From NCBI RefSeq assembly GCF_014649655.1, contig NZ_BMTL01000003.1, forward strand, positions 1 through 64,000: a stretch of DNA of 64,000 nt, given 5' to 3'. Below, piece by piece: positions 1 to 9,031 of the stretch. The position numbers and the translations under genes are program-made. Numbering within the stretch: the stretch's first letter is position 1; every line of letters starts with the position of its first letter. Source of the DNA: Streptomyces humidus. GTDB lineage: Bacteria; Actinomycetota; Actinomycetes; Streptomycetales; Streptomycetaceae. The notes below the pieces were generated by a model. It saw only the letters and a list, made by a program, of their open reading frames with translations. It was not told the origin of the DNA and did no database searches.

Positions 1-147
1 GCGACCAACCTGCGGGGCCCCTGAGGCTTCCGCTCATCCCGAATCTCGAAGTCCATCGCATCCCCTGAGCTGGGGTGTTGCGACGACCACTAGAACGGAA
101 GCTCTGCCGGGGGCCCACATCTGTCGGTCCGTCAGACCGTCAGGCCG
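1..147. other. Non-coding left edge
   Basis: No reading frame here has coding character. The stretch is downstream of the last suf gene, which ends at 148 on the minus strand. A short tandem of the form GTCAGACCGTCAGGCCGTCAGAC lies at about 130-152 and runs into the stop of the neighbouring gene. Nothing else is supported. Confidence 0.5.
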
Positions 148-480
148 TCAGACGTTGAACCCGAGCGCGCGCAGCTGATCGCGGCCGTCGTCCGTGATCT
201 TGTCCGGGCCCCACGGCGGCATCCAGACCCAGTTGATGCGCAGCTCGTTGACCAGACCGTCCGTGGCGGACTTCGCCTGGTCCTCGATGACGTCCGTCAG
301 CGGACAGGCCGCCGACGTCAGGGTCATGTCGATCGTCGCGATGTTCGCGTCGTCGATGTGGATGCCGTAGATCAGGCCGAGGTTGACCACGTCGATGCCC
401 AGCTCGGGGTCGACGACGTCGTACAGCGCCTCGCGGACTTCCTCCTCCGAGGCGGGCTTCATCTCAAGGGTCTCGCTCAT
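148..480 (-). CDS. sufT: SufT-like iron-sulfur assembly factor (DUF59/MIP18 family)
   Basis: A 110-aa single-domain protein beginning MSETLEMKP. The DUF59/MIP18 fold is recognisable from the VVDPELGIDVVNLGLIY block (residues 22-38), the conserved Cys in SAACPLTDVI (about residue 59) and the PPWGPDKIT block near the C-terminus. The family helps mature Fe-S proteins. It is the last gene of the suf operon; its ATG overlaps the stop of sufU by 4 nt (477-480), so translation is probably coupled. The reading frame stays open upstream, but the ATG in the overlap and the conserved N-terminus fix this start. It could also be annotated as a PaaD-like metal-sulfur cluster protein. Confidence 0.9.
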   Translation of the reverse strand: MSETLEMKPASEEEVREALYDVVDPELGIDVVNLGLIYGIHIDDANIATIDMTLTSAACPLTDVIEDQAKSATDGLVNELRINWVWMPPWGPDKITDDGRDQLRALGFNV

Positions 481-944
481 GCCGTGTTCCTTTCGGCGTC
501 GGCTCCGCCCAGGGCCTGGGCCGTCGCGTCCTTCCACGCCATCCAGCTGAGGAGGGCGCACTTGACCCGTGCCGGGTACTTGGAGACGCCGGCGAACGCG
601 ACCGCGTCCTCCAGCACCTCCTCCATCGCGTCGTCGGGCTCGATCCGGCCCTTGGACTGCATCAGCTCCAGAAAGGTCTCCTGGATCCTCTGCGCGTCCG
701 CCACGTCCTTGCCGACCAGCAGGTCGTTCAGGACGGAGGCGCTGGCCTGGCTGATGGAACAGCCCTGCCCCTCGTAACTGACGTCCTCGATCTTCGTGCC
801 GTCGTACTTGACCCGCAGGGTGATCTCGTCGCCGCACGTCGGATTGACGTGGTGCACCTCGGCGTCGCCATCGCGCAGACCACGCCCGTGCGGGTGCTTG
901 TAGTGGTCCAGGATGACTTCCTGGTACATCGAGTCCAGCTTCAT
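477..944 (-). CDS. sufU: SufU, zinc-dependent sulfurtransferase/scaffold
   Basis: A 155-aa protein from ATG (MKLDSMYQEV). A TTG 15 nt upstream is also in frame but sits directly on a purine run and looks less likely. The NifU-N-like fold has the three conserved Cys positions: NPTCGDE, YEGQGCSIS and VKCALLSW. In Gram-positive SUF systems SufU takes persulfide sulfur from SufS and passes it to SufBCD. It lies 19 nt downstream of sufS and overlaps sufT by 4 nt. Confidence 0.92.
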   Translation of the reverse strand: MKLDSMYQEVILDHYKHPHGRGLRDGDAEVHHVNPTCGDEITLRVKYDGTKIEDVSYEGQGCSISQASASVLNDLLVGKDVADAQRIQETFLELMQSKGRIEPDDAMEEVLEDAVAFAGVSKYPARVKCALLSWMAWKDATAQALGGADAERNTA

Positions 945-963
945 CCGCTCGCTCGCCAACCCC

Positions 964-2220
964 TCAGCCGAAGAAGTTCCGTACGTGCTCCAGACCGTCG
1001 ACCAGAGCGTCGATCTCGGCCGGCGTGGAGTACAGATAGAACGACGCTCGTGTGGTCGCGGGAATTCCGTAGCGCAGGCAGACGGGGCGGGCGCAGTGGT
1101 GGCCCACCCGGACCGCGATGCCCTCCTCGTCCAGCACCTGGCCCACGTCGTGCGGGTGGATGTCGCCGAGCGTGAAGGAGATCGCCGCGCCCCGGTCCTC
1201 GGCCGTGGTCGGGCCGATGATGCGCAGGTCGGGGACCTCGCCGAGCCTCTTCACCGCGTACTCGGTGAGTGCGTGCTCGTGGGCGAGGATCTTGTCCATG
1301 CCGATCGAGGAGAGGTAGTCGATCGCCGCGCCGAGTCCCACCGCCTGGGCGATCGGCGGGGTACCCGCCTCGAACTTGTGCGGGGCCGGAGCATACGTCG
1401 AGGAGTGCATCGACACGGTCTCGATCATCTCGCCGCCGCCCAGGAACGGCGGCAGGTCCTCGAGCAGCTCCTGGCGGCCCCACAGGACGCCGATGCCGGT
1501 CGGGCCGCACATCTTGTGGCCGGTGAAGGCCACGAAGTCGGCCTGCAGCGCCTGCACGTCCAGCGGCATGTGCGGCGCGGCCTGCGAGGCGTCGATGCAG
1601 ACGAGCGCACCGACCTCCTGCGCGCGGCGCACTATCGCCTCGACCGGGTTCAGGGTGCCGAGGATGTTCGACACCAGCACGAAGGAGACGATCTTCGTCT
1701 TCTCCGTGATGATCTCGTCGATGTTCGACAGGTCGAGCCGGCCGTCGTCGGTGAGGCCGAACCACTTCAGCTTCGCACCCGTGCGCTGCGCGAGCAGCTG
1801 CCACGGCACGATGTTGGAGTGGTGCTCCATCTCCGTGATGACGATCTCGGTCTCGTGGTCCACGCGGTAGGGCTCGTCGGCCCAGCCCAGCATGTTCGCC
1901 ACGAGGTTGAGCGACTCCGAGGCGTTCTTGGTGAAGATCACCTCGTCGCGGCTCGGCGCGTTGACGAACGCGGCGACCTTGTCGCGCGCGCCCTCGTACA
2001 GCGCCGTGGCCTCCTCGGCGAGCACATGCACACCGCGGTGGACGTTGGCGTTGTAGCGCTCGTAGTACTCGCTGAGGGCGTCCAGCACCTGGCGCGGCTT
2101 CTGCGACGTCGCCGCGTTGTCCAGGTACACGAGCTTCTTACCGTCGTGGACCTGACGGTCCAGGATGGGGAAGTCCTTGCGGATCGCCTCGACGTCGAGG
2201 AGGCCCGGCAGCTGTGTCAC
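964..2220 (-). CDS. sufS: SufS cysteine desulfurase (PLP enzyme)
   Basis: A 418-aa class-V aminotransferase-fold enzyme that converts cysteine to alanine and enzyme-bound persulfide for Fe-S assembly. The PLP lysine lies in the AFTGHKMCGPTG block, and the persulfide-forming Cys is in VRVGHHCARPVC near the C-terminus. The N-terminal VYLDNAATSQKP motif is typical of group II desulfurases. The GTG start overlaps the stop of sufC by 4 nt (GTGA). Length is normal for SufS. Confidence 0.95.
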   Translation of the reverse strand: MTQLPGLLDVEAIRKDFPILDRQVHDGKKLVYLDNAATSQKPRQVLDALSEYYERYNANVHRGVHVLAEEATALYEGARDKVAAFVNAPSRDEVIFTKNASESLNLVANMLGWADEPYRVDHETEIVITEMEHHSNIVPWQLLAQRTGAKLKWFGLTDDGRLDLSNIDEIITEKTKIVSFVLVSNILGTLNPVEAIVRRAQEVGALVCIDASQAAPHMPLDVQALQADFVAFTGHKMCGPTGIGVLWGRQELLEDLPPFLGGGEMIETVSMHSSTYAPAPHKFEAGTPPIAQAVGLGAAIDYLSSIGMDKILAHEHALTEYAVKRLGEVPDLRIIGPTTAEDRGAAISFTLGDIHPHDVGQVLDEEGIAVRVGHHCARPVCLRYGIPATTRASFYLYSTPAEIDALVDGLEHVRNFFG

Positions 2221-3002
2221 GCGGATACGCCACCCTTCGTGTCGGCTCCGTCGAGCTTCGCGTACGCCTCGTAGCCCTCGTTCTCCAGCTTGTCGGCGAG
2301 CTCGGCGCCGCCGGACTCGACGATGCGGCCGCCCGAGAAGACGTGGACGAAGTCGGGCTTGATGTAGCGCAGGATGCGCGTGTAGTGCGTGATCAGCAGG
2401 GTGCCGACCTCGCCGGTCTCCCGGACGCGGTTGACGCCCTCGGAGACGATGCGCAGGGCGTCGACGTCGAGGCCGGAGTCGGTCTCGTCGAGGATCGCGA
2501 CCTTCGGCCGCAGCAGCTCCAACTGGAGGATCTCGTGGCGCTTCTTCTCGCCGCCGGAGAAGCCCTCGTTGACGTTGCGCTCGGCGAAGGAGGCGTCCAT
2601 GTTGAGGCGCTCCATGGCCTCCTTGACCTCCTTCACCCAGGTGCGCAGCTTGGGGGCCTCGCCGCGGACGGCGGTGGCGGAGGTGCGCAGGAAGTTCGAC
2701 ACGGAGACGCCGGGGACCTCGACCGGGTACTGCATCGCGAGGAAGAGGCCGGCGCGGGCGCGCTCGTCGACGGACATCTCCAGGACGTCCTCGCCGTCGA
2801 GGGTGACGGTGCCGCCGGTGACCGTGTACTTCGGGTGACCCGCGAGCGAGTAGGCGAGCGTCGACTTGCCGGAGCCGTTGGGGCCCATGATGGCGTGCGT
2901 CTCGCCCTGCTTCACGGTGAGGTCGACGCCCTTGAGGATCTCCTTCGTGGCGTTGTCAGCCTCGACGGTGACGTGCAGGTCTCGGATTTCAAGCGTTGCC
3001 AT
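2217..3002 (-). CDS. sufC: SufC ABC-type ATPase
   Basis: A 261-aa ATPase starting MATLEIRDLHV; a longer frame exists upstream but runs into the ferredoxin gene. Walker A is GPNGSGKST, the signature is FSGGEKKRHEI and Walker B is VAILDETDSGLD, the SufC version of these motifs. SufC drives conformational change of the SufBCD scaffold complex in the cytosol. It lies 7 nt downstream of the Rieske gene. Confidence 0.95.
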   Translation of the reverse strand: MATLEIRDLHVTVEADNATKEILKGVDLTVKQGETHAIMGPNGSGKSTLAYSLAGHPKYTVTGGTVTLDGEDVLEMSVDERARAGLFLAMQYPVEVPGVSVSNFLRTSATAVRGEAPKLRTWVKEVKEAMERLNMDASFAERNVNEGFSGGEKKRHEILQLELLRPKVAILDETDSGLDVDALRIVSEGVNRVRETGEVGTLLITHYTRILRYIKPDFVHVFSGGRIVESGGAELADKLENEGYEAYAKLDGADTKGGVSA

Positions 3003-3009
3003 GGGTGTC

Positions 3010-3342
3010 TCAGGACTCCTGGGAGAGGGAGACGAGCACATCGTCCCCTTCGATCTTTACGGGGTATACGGGGACGGGGCGCGTCGCGGGAAGGCCGGAC
3101 GGCTTGCCGGTGCGCAGGTCGAACGAGGAGCCGTGCAGCCAGCACTCGATCTGGCAGTCCTCCACCTCGCCCTCCGAGAGCGAGACGTTCGCGTGCGAGC
3201 AGATGTCGTTGATGGCGAACACCTCCCCAACGGTGCGGACGAGCGAGACCGGCGTGCCGTCGAGCTCCACCCGCTTGGGGGTGTCCTCCTCCAGCTCGCT
3301 CAGCGCGCAGACCCGGACGAATCGAGCACGGTCGTCGGCCAT
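3010..3342 (-). CDS. Rieske-type [2Fe-2S] ferredoxin in suf operon
   Basis: A 110-aa Rieske ferredoxin of the non-heme oxygenase subunit type. The ligand pairs are visible as CSH (in NDICSHANVSL) and CWLH (in IECWLHGSSFD). It sits inside the suf operon; its ATG shares one base with the sufD stop. Actinobacterial suf operons commonly carry this gene. Its role is usually inferred to be electron supply or an Fe-S client, not proven here. Confidence 0.88.
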   Translation of the reverse strand: MADDRARFVRVCALSELEEDTPKRVELDGTPVSLVRTVGEVFAINDICSHANVSLSEGEVEDCQIECWLHGSSFDLRTGKPSGLPATRPVPVYPVKIEGDDVLVSLSQES

Positions 3343-4559
3343 CAGACGGTGGCCTTCAGCTCGGTCTCGATCCTGGCGAGCAGGCGCTCCTCGATGTCGT
3401 CGACGCCGATCTGCTGGACCAGCTCGGCGAAGAAGCCGCGGACCACCAGGCGACGGGCCTCGTCGGCCGGGATGCCGCGGGCCATGAGGTAGAAGAGCTG
3501 CTCGTCGTCGAAGCGGCCCGTGGCCGAGGCGTGGCCGGCGCCGACGATCTCGCCGGTCTCGATCTCCAGGTTCGGCACCGAGTCGACCCGCGCGCCGTCG
3601 GTGAGGACGAGGTTGCGGTTCATCTCGTAGGTGTCCGTGCCCTCGGCCTTGGCCTCGATGAGCACGTCGCCGATCCAGACGGCGTGGGCGGCCTCGCCCT
3701 GCAGTGCGCCCTTGTAGACGACGTTGGACTTGCAGTGCGGGACGTTGTGGTCGACCAGCAGGCGGTGCTCCTGGTGCTGACCGGCGTCCGTGAAGTACAG
3801 GCCGAACAGCTCGGCCTCGGCGCCGGGGCCGGCGTACGTGACGCGCGGGTGCAGACGGACGAGGTCGCCGCCGAAGGTCACCACGACCGACTTGAAGGTC
3901 GCGTCACGCCCGACGAGGGCGTTGTGCTGCGCCACGTGCACGGCCTTGTCGTCCCAGTCCTGGACGGAGACGACGGTCAGCTTCGCGCCGTCCCCGAGGA
4001 CGTAGTCGACGTTGGCGGCGAGCACGGCGTCACCGGTGTGGTCGATGACGACGACGGCCTCGGCGAAGGCGCCCAGCTCGACGACCTGGTGGCCGTAGGA
4101 GACCCCGCCCTCGCCGTGCACCGTGATGCGGATCGGCTCGGTGAGCACCGTCTCCTTGGGGACGGTGACCACGCCGGCCTTCTCGAACGCGGAGTACGCC
4201 TGGGCGGCGACCCGGTCCACCGGGGCGCCCGCCCTGCCGAGGCGGGCGTCGTCGCGGTCCACGAGTTCGACGAGGACGCCCTCGGGGGCCTCGACGGCGA
4301 CCTTGACGCCCTCGCCGGTGGCGACGGCCGTGCCGTCGTGCAGGCCGCGCAGCCGCTCCAGCGGCGTGAACCGCCACTCCTCCTCGCGGCCGTGCGGGAC
4401 GGGGAAGTCCGCGACGTCGAAGGACGGGGGCGCGCTCATGCGCGTGGCGACGGTCGACTCGGCGGCCACCGCGATCTGGCCGGCGGTCGTGCTGCCCACC
4501 GGTGGGCGTCCACCCGCCGGAGCGATGCCGGAGGTGGGGGAGTTCTGAGCCTCAGCCAT
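3342..4559 (-). CDS. sufD: SufD, Fe-S scaffold subunit
   Basis: A 405-aa protein from ATG (MAEAQNSPTSG). The first 40 residues are low-complexity and a second ATG (MSAPPSFDVAD) is possible. The body has the SufD blocks REEEWRFTPLERLRG, ASATGRFDDEQLFYLMARGI and the C-terminal VRGFFAELVQQI. SufD pairs with SufB in the SufBC2D scaffold. The frame stays open far into sufB upstream, but that extension is an out-of-frame shadow of sufB. The gap to sufB is 56 nt. Confidence 0.93.
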   Translation of the reverse strand: MAEAQNSPTSGIAPAGGRPPVGSTTAGQIAVAAESTVATRMSAPPSFDVADFPVPHGREEEWRFTPLERLRGLHDGTAVATGEGVKVAVEAPEGVLVELVDRDDARLGRAGAPVDRVAAQAYSAFEKAGVVTVPKETVLTEPIRITVHGEGGVSYGHQVVELGAFAEAVVVIDHTGDAVLAANVDYVLGDGAKLTVVSVQDWDDKAVHVAQHNALVGRDATFKSVVVTFGGDLVRLHPRVTYAGPGAEAELFGLYFTDAGQHQEHRLLVDHNVPHCKSNVVYKGALQGEAAHAVWIGDVLIEAKAEGTDTYEMNRNLVLTDGARVDSVPNLEIETGEIVGAGHASATGRFDDEQLFYLMARGIPADEARRLVVRGFFAELVQQIGVDDIEERLLARIETELKATV

Positions 4560-4615
4560 GGCTGTCGGTCTGCTCGCTTTCTTGCGTGAGTGGCTTGACG
4601 GGGGACGGCGGTCGC

Positions 4616-6037
4616 TTAGCCGACCGCGCCTTCCATCTGGAGCTCGATCAGCCGGTTGAGTTCGAGGGCGTACTCCATGGGCAGCTCCTTCGCGATGGGC
4701 TCGACGAAGCCGCGCACGATCATCGCCATCGCCTCGAACTCGGTCATGCCACGGCTCATGAGGTAGAAGAGCTGGTCGTCGCTGACCTTGGAGACGGTCG
4801 CCTCGTGGCCCATGGACACGTCGTCCTCGCGGACGTCCACGTAGGGGTACGTGTCGGAGCGGGAGATGGTGTCGACGAGCAGCGCGTCGCACAGCACGTT
4901 GGACTTCGAGCCGTGTGCGCCCTCGCCGATCTCGACGAGGCCGCGGTAGGACGTACGGCCGCCACCGCGCGCGACGGACTTCGACACGATGTTCGACGAC
5001 GTGTTCGGCGCCATGTGGACCATCTTGGAGCCGGCGTCCTGGTGCTGGCCCTCGCCCGCGAAGGCGATGGAGAGCGTCTCGCCCTTGGCGTGCTCGCCCA
5101 TCAGGTAGACGGCCGGGTACTTCATCGTCACCTTGGAGCCGATGTTGCCGTCGATCCACTCCATGGTCGCGCCCTCGTACGCCACGGCGCGCTTGGTGAC
5201 CAGGTTGTAGACGTTGTTCGACCAGTTCTGGATGGTCGTGTAACGGCAGCGGGCGTTCTTCTTGACGATGATCTCGACCACGGCGCTGTGCAGCGAGTCC
5301 GACTTGTAGATCGGGGCCGTACAGCCTTCGACGTAGTGCACGTAGGCGCCCTCGTCGACGATGATCAGGGTCCGCTCGAACTGGCCCATGTTCTCCGTGT
5401 TGATGCGGAAGTAGGCCTGGAGCGGGATCTCGACGTGCACGCCCTTCGGCACGTAGATGAAGGAACCGCCGGACCACACCGCGGTGTTCAGCGACGCGAA
5501 CTTGTTGTCGCCGACCGGGATGACCGTGCCGAAGTACTCCTTGAAGAGCTCCGGGTGCTCCTTCAGCGCGGTGTCGGTGTCGAGGAAGATGACGCCCTGC
5601 TCCTCCAGGTCCTCACGGATCTGGTGGTAGACGACCTCGGACTCGTACTGGGCCGCGACACCGGCCACGAGGCGCTGCTTCTCCGCCTCGGGGATGCCGA
5701 GCTTGTCGTACGTGTTCTTGATGTCCTCGGGCAGGTCCTCCCAGGACTCCGCCTGCTTCTCGGTGGAGCGCACGAAGTACTTGATGTTGTCGAAGTCGAT
5801 GCCCGACAGGTCCGAGCCCCAGTTCGGCATGGGCTTCTTCTCGAAGAGCCGCAGGCCCTTGAGACGGAGCTTCGTCATCCACTCCGGCTCGGACTTCTTC
5901 TGGGAGATGTCCCGGACGACGTCCTCGTTGATACCGCGCTTCGCAGAGGCGCCGGCGGTGTCGGAGTCGGCCCAGCCGTATTCGTACTTACCCAGGCCCT
6001 CGAGTTCGGGGTGGGCAGTCTCCGTGGGGAGAGTCAT
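4616..6037 (-). CDS. sufB: SufB, Fe-S scaffold subunit
   Basis: A 473-aa protein from ATG ([14 protein letters not shown]). SufB landmarks include the [12 protein letters not shown] block near the N-terminus, [26 protein letters not shown] with the conserved Cys, and the C-terminal [12 protein letters not shown]. SufB is the subunit on which the nascent cluster is built. Its ATG overlaps the stop of sufR by 4 nt, so the regulator and scaffold are translated together from one transcript. Confidence 0.96.
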   Translation of the reverse strand: MTLPTETAHPELEGLGKYEYGWADSDTAGASAKRGINEDVVRDISQKKSEPEWMTKLRLKGLRLFEKKPMPNWGSDLSGIDFDNIKYFVRSTEKQAESWEDLPEDIKNTYDKLGIPEAEKQRLVAGVAAQYESEVVYHQIREDLEEQGVIFLDTDTALKEHPELFKEYFGTVIPVGDNKFASLNTAVWSGGSFIYVPKGVHVEIPLQAYFRINTENMGQFERTLIIVDEGAYVHYVEGCTAPIYKSDSLHSAVVEIIVKKNARCRYTTIQNWSNNVYNLVTKRAVAYEGATMEWIDGNIGSKVTMKYPAVYLMGEHAKGETLSIAFAGEGQHQDAGSKMVHMAPNTSSNIVSKSVARGGGRTSYRGLVEIGEGAHGSKSNVLCDALLVDTISRSDTYPYVDVREDDVSMGHEATVSKVSDDQLFYLMSRGMTEFEAMAMIVRGFVEPIAKELPMEYALELNRLIELQMEGAVG

Positions 6038-6777
6038 GCGGGGTTCCTCCCGGCCGTGCTTGCGGATGCGTTGTGGGTGGCTGTGGAAACTCTGGGGATG
6101 AACGTCGTGCAGACGCCGTCGCCGTGCGCGATGGTCGCCAGCCGCTGGACGTGCGTTCCGAGCAGCTGGGAGAAGAACTCGGTCTCCGCCTCGCAGAGCT
6201 GCGGGAACTTCTCCGCGACATGGGCGACGGGACAGTGGTGCTGGCACAGCTGCTCGCCGACCGGTGCGCTGCGCGCCGTAGCAGCGTACCCGTCCGCGCT
6301 CAGGGCCCTGGCGAGGGCTTCGGTGCGCTCCTCGGGGGCGGCGGCCTCGACGGCCTCGCGGTACGCGGTGGCCTGCTCGGCGATCCTGGCGCGCGCGAAG
6401 GCGACGACCGCCTCGTCCCCGCCGAACCGCTCCTGGATGAAGCGCAGGGCGTCCGCGGCGAGCTTGTCGTAGGACTGGTCGAACGCGTCGCGGCCGCAGT
6501 CGGTGAGCGCGAAGACCTTGGCGGGGCGCCCGCGCGTGCGCGCGCCGTACACGCGCTGCTCGCGGGCCTGCACGACGTCGTCGGCGACCAGGGCGTCGAG
6601 GTGGCGGCGCACGGCGGCGGGGGTCAGCCCCAGCCGTCCGGCCAGCTGGGTGACGGTCGACGGCCCGTGGTCCAGGATGGACCGCGCGACCCGGTTGCGG
6701 GTGGACCGCTCACCGGTCGCGAGTTCCTCCTGGTGGGTCCCCGTGGGGGGCTCCCGAACCTCGCCGACGTTTTTCAC
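6034..6777 (-). CDS. sufR: SufR, Fe-S-sensing repressor of the suf operon
   Basis: A 247-aa winged-HTH regulator in the family of Fe-S-binding suf repressors. The HTH is at about residues 38-68 ([20 protein letters not shown]). Three Cys at about 178, 182 and 195 give CX3CX12C, the spacing I recall for mycobacterial and streptomycete SufR cluster ligands. The frame is open to 6849 (GTG), but I chose the GTG at 6775-6777 because a CAAC-N6-GTTG operator begins exactly there and would otherwise lie inside the gene; the message is probably leaderless or nearly so. First gene of the operon, so autoregulation is expected. Confidence 0.88.
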   Translation of the reverse strand: MKNVGEVREPPTGTHQEELATGERSTRNRVARSILDHGPSTVTQLAGRLGLTPAAVRRHLDALVADDVVQAREQRVYGARTRGRPAKVFALTDCGRDAFDQSYDKLAADALRFIQERFGGDEAVVAFARARIAEQATAYREAVEAAAPEERTEALARALSADGYAATARSAPVGEQLCQHHCPVAHVAEKFPQLCEAETEFFSQLLGTHVQRLATIAHGDGVCTTFIPRVSTATHNASASTAGRNPA

Positions 6778-6790
6778 AACGCCATTGTTG
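6777..6790. promoter_or_regulatory. SufR operator, CAAC-N6-GTTG
   Basis: The plus strand reads CAAC-GCCATT-GTTG, an exact match to the 14-bp SufR motif I recall from Streptomyces avermitilis. It touches the proposed sufR start codon by one base, a position where bound repressor would block transcription of sufR and the whole suf operon. Confidence 0.75.
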
Positions 6791-6849
6791 CGTAATTCCT
6801 CGGAAGCAGGCAAGCCGCGCCCGATCGGCGGCACGGTGCCCTGCGTCAC

Positions 6850-6863
6850 TTAGGCATACCTAA
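6850..6863. promoter_or_regulatory. Iron-box-like palindrome upstream of suf
   Basis: TTAGGCATACCTAA has perfect 5-bp arms around a CATA centre. It matches 12 of the last 14 positions of the IdeR/DmdR 19-bp iron box as I recall it, but the outer 5 bases are not conserved. It lies about 60 bp upstream of the SufR site, so it could add iron control to suf or serve the rightward genes. Confidence 0.45.
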
Positions 6864-7171
6864 TCCGACCTGGGGAAACGACCTCCGCCCGACCGGAGCG
6901 AACCCGCCTGCCGGATGAACCCCTGCCCTGTGCAGCCCCCGTCCGGGACACCGCGGCACCTTGCCCGCACCTCCTCCCACCGGCCCACCTGCCATGGCGG
7001 CGCCCTCGCGGCGGACCGGACGCACCCGGCGCCGGATCCGGAGAGATCCCTCCTCGTCCGGTCACGCGAGAACGAGAGGTACGGGGGCTCCCGAGGAGCA
7101 TGAGCCCCATGTGGCAGAAGACGACAAACACTCCTATTTTGTAAGAACTGCCGCACTCGGTCGGGAAGGCG
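6864..7171. other. Intergenic region between suf and the kinase operon
   Basis: No convincing gene. It contains a stem-loop (GGGGCTC at 7084-7090 with GAGCCCC at 7102-7108) and a locally A/T-rich patch at 7121-7148 that may hold the rightward promoter. The two operons diverge from this region. Confidence 0.45.
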
Positions 7172-7569
7172 ATGATCGCTCGGCGCGCACTCGTACGCGT
7201 TCTGCTCATCGAGGACGAGCACGACGTCCGTGCCCGGCCGGAGCGGCGTCTCAGCGGTCCGGGCTGCCGGGTGACCGCGGACCCGGGCGGGAAGGGGCTG
7301 GACAGAGCGTTCGCCGACCCCCCGGACATGGCGATCGTCGACGTACTGCTGCCGGGATCGACGGACGCGAGGTCATCCGCAGACTGCGAGCGGACGAGCG
7401 GACCCCGCGATGCCACGTCGCCGGGCCGTCCGTGCTCGATCCCGAGGACCTGTCCGAGCCCGCCACGGACGAGCAGCCGGCCGAGCCGTTCCGGCACGCG
7501 GCGGCGGCACGGCTCATCGACTCCCACCGGGGCTCCGTATCGCAGGAGGAGCAATGGCTCGTGTCCTGA
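7172..7569 (+). pseudogene. Frameshifted response-regulator receiver domain
   Basis: The frame at 7172 reads VRVLLIEDEHDVRA ... MAIVDVLLPG, a receiver domain with its acidic pair and phospho-acceptor Asp. Right after LLPG (about 7360) the homology moves one frame over, as GIDGREVIRRLRADERT and continues to a TGA at 7569. One missing G in the GGG run at that point explains the switch. The strand-5 lysine (normally KPF) is Glu (AEPF), and the Thr/Ser region is poor, so the gene appears to have decayed beyond the one-base lesion. Its 3' end overlaps the start of the intact regulator. A sequencing error could explain the frameshift but not the lost lysine. Confidence 0.6.
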
Positions 7570-7928
7570 TCGCCGACGACGACGCCGACATCCGGGACCT
7601 CGTGGCGTTCAAGCTGAACCAGGGCGGCCACCAGGTCACCGCCGTGGAGGACGGCGTGGCCGCACTGCGCGCGGTGCGCGAGCAGCCGCTGGATCTCGTA
7701 CTCCTCGACATACGGATGCCGGGGCTGTCCGGGCTCGACGTGTGCCGCCGGCTCCGCTCGTGCGACGAGACAGCGTCGCTGCCCGTCATCCTCATCACCG
7801 CGCGGTCCCAGGAAGGAGACGTCGAACTCGGCTTCGCCGCGGGCGCCGACGACTACATCGTCAAGCCCTTCAGCCCGCGCGAGCTGTCCAGCCGGGTCAC
7901 CGCGTTGCTCACCCGGGTCGAGCGGTGA
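7554..7928 (+). CDS. Single-domain response regulator (CheY-like)
   Basis: A 124-aa receiver domain with no output domain. Acidic pocket in ADDDADIRD, phospho-acceptor Asp52 (LLDIRMPG), Thr82 (LITAR) and Lys104 (VKPFSP) are all present, so it should be phosphorylatable. A good ribosome site (AGGAGGAGC) precedes the ATG. It is translationally coupled (GTGA) to the HEAT-repeat gene and probably receives phosphate from the kinase three genes downstream. With no DNA-binding domain, it likely acts by protein contact, perhaps on the HEAT-repeat protein or the glycosyltransferase (inference). Confidence 0.9.
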   Translation: MARVLIADDDADIRDLVAFKLNQGGHQVTAVEDGVAALRAVREQPLDLVLLDIRMPGLSGLDVCRRLRSCDETASLPVILITARSQEGDVELGFAAGADDYIVKPFSPRELSSRVTALLTRVER

Positions 7929-9031
7929 TACCCCTCCCCGTCGGCCTCGTCACCGGCGCGCTGCTGGACCTGCTGGCCGCCGGGCTGGCGCTGAGCCTGC
8001 TGATCGTGGGAATCAGGGTGGTCCGTACGCACCGCAGACGCAGACACGAGCGGATCGCGGCGCCGGTACGCGTGCTGCTGCTGGAACTGCTGTGCGCCCC
8101 GGACGACGAGCAGAGCGAACTGCTGGACCGCATCGCGCGGATCGACCGGCGGACCTGGGTCGCGCTCGAGCCGACGGTGACGTCGATGCTGGGCAAGGTC
8201 ACCGGACGGGCGCGCACGGCACTGGTCCTGCTGTGCGAGCGGCGCGGGTCCGCCGCGGCCGCCCTCGCCGACCTCGGCAGCCGCACAGCGCCCCGGCGGG
8301 GCCGCGCCGCACAGCTGCTGGGGCAGCTCGGTCACCGCCCGGCGGTCCCGGCACTGTGCCGTCTGCTCGGCGACCGCGACCGGGAGGTGCGGCTCGCGGC
8401 GGCGCGCGCACTGGGCCGCATCGGTGACCCGGTGGCCGCACCGCGGCTGCTGAGGAGCCTGCACGGACCGCGCACCGTGCCGCCCAGGGTGGTCACCGCG
8501 GCGCTGACCTCGCTCGGCCCCGAGGCTCTGCCGGGTGTCGTGGCGGGGCTGCGGGACCCGTCTCCTCTCGTCAGGGCCGTGGCCGTCGAGGTGCTCGGGA
8601 CGACCGGCGCCATCGCGCGGACCCCCGAGATCGTCCGGGCGCTGCGCGAGGATCCCGATACCGAGGTCCGCATCCGCGCGGCCCGCGCGCTGGGCAGGCT
8701 GGGCATGCCCGAGGGCCTCGCACCGCTCGTGGCGGCCCTCGGGCCCGACCGCCCGGCCGCTCTGCGCATGGTGGCCGCCGGGGCCCTGGGCGGTCTGGGC
8801 GCCGTCGCCGCGACGGTCCCGCTGACGCGGCTGCTCGGCGACGTCGACGCCCATGTGGCGGGCGCCGCGGCGCGGGCGCTGCTGCGGCTCGGCCCCCAGG
8901 GTGAGGCGGCGCTGCGCCAGGCCGCGGACGGCCGCCCCGGCACACGGGCCGCCGCCCAGGCCAGGGCCGCGCTGGCGGAGCGGGCCGTCGGAGGCACCCG
9001 CCACGACGTCCTCGTCGAGGTGACCCTGTGA
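7925..9031 (+). CDS. Membrane-anchored HEAT-repeat protein
   Basis: A 368-aa protein from GTG (start overlaps the regulator stop). One N-terminal transmembrane helix (about residues 6-28, GALLDLLAAGLALSLLIVG) is followed by a basic RRRRH stop. The rest is a chain of HEAT/PBS-lyase-like helical repeats with VRLAAARALGRIGD and VRIRAARALGRLGM as the clearest units, about 30 residues apart. Such solenoids act as protein-binding scaffolds. It lies between a receiver protein and a glycosyltransferase, which suggests it links signalling to the synthase at the membrane (inference). No enzymatic motif was seen. Confidence 0.85.
   Translation: MIPLPVGLVTGALLDLLAAGLALSLLIVGIRVVRTHRRRRHERIAAPVRVLLLELLCAPDDEQSELLDRIARIDRRTWVALEPTVTSMLGKVTGRARTALVLLCERRGSAAAALADLGSRTAPRRGRAAQLLGQLGHRPAVPALCRLLGDRDREVRLAAARALGRIGDPVAAPRLLRSLHGPRTVPPRVVTAALTSLGPEALPGVVAGLRDPSPLVRAVAVEVLGTTGAIARTPEIVRALREDPDTEVRIRAARALGRLGMPEGLAPLVAALGPDRPAALRMVAAGALGGLGAVAATVPLTRLLGDVDAHVAGAAARALLRLGPQGEAALRQAADGRPGTRAAAQARAALAERAVGGTRHDVLVEVTL

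Noticed and set aside
3342-5477. 711-codon frame covering sufD and part of sufB
   Set aside because: Only the part to 4559 is SufD; the rest is the wrong frame of sufB, Arg/Gly-rich with no homology.
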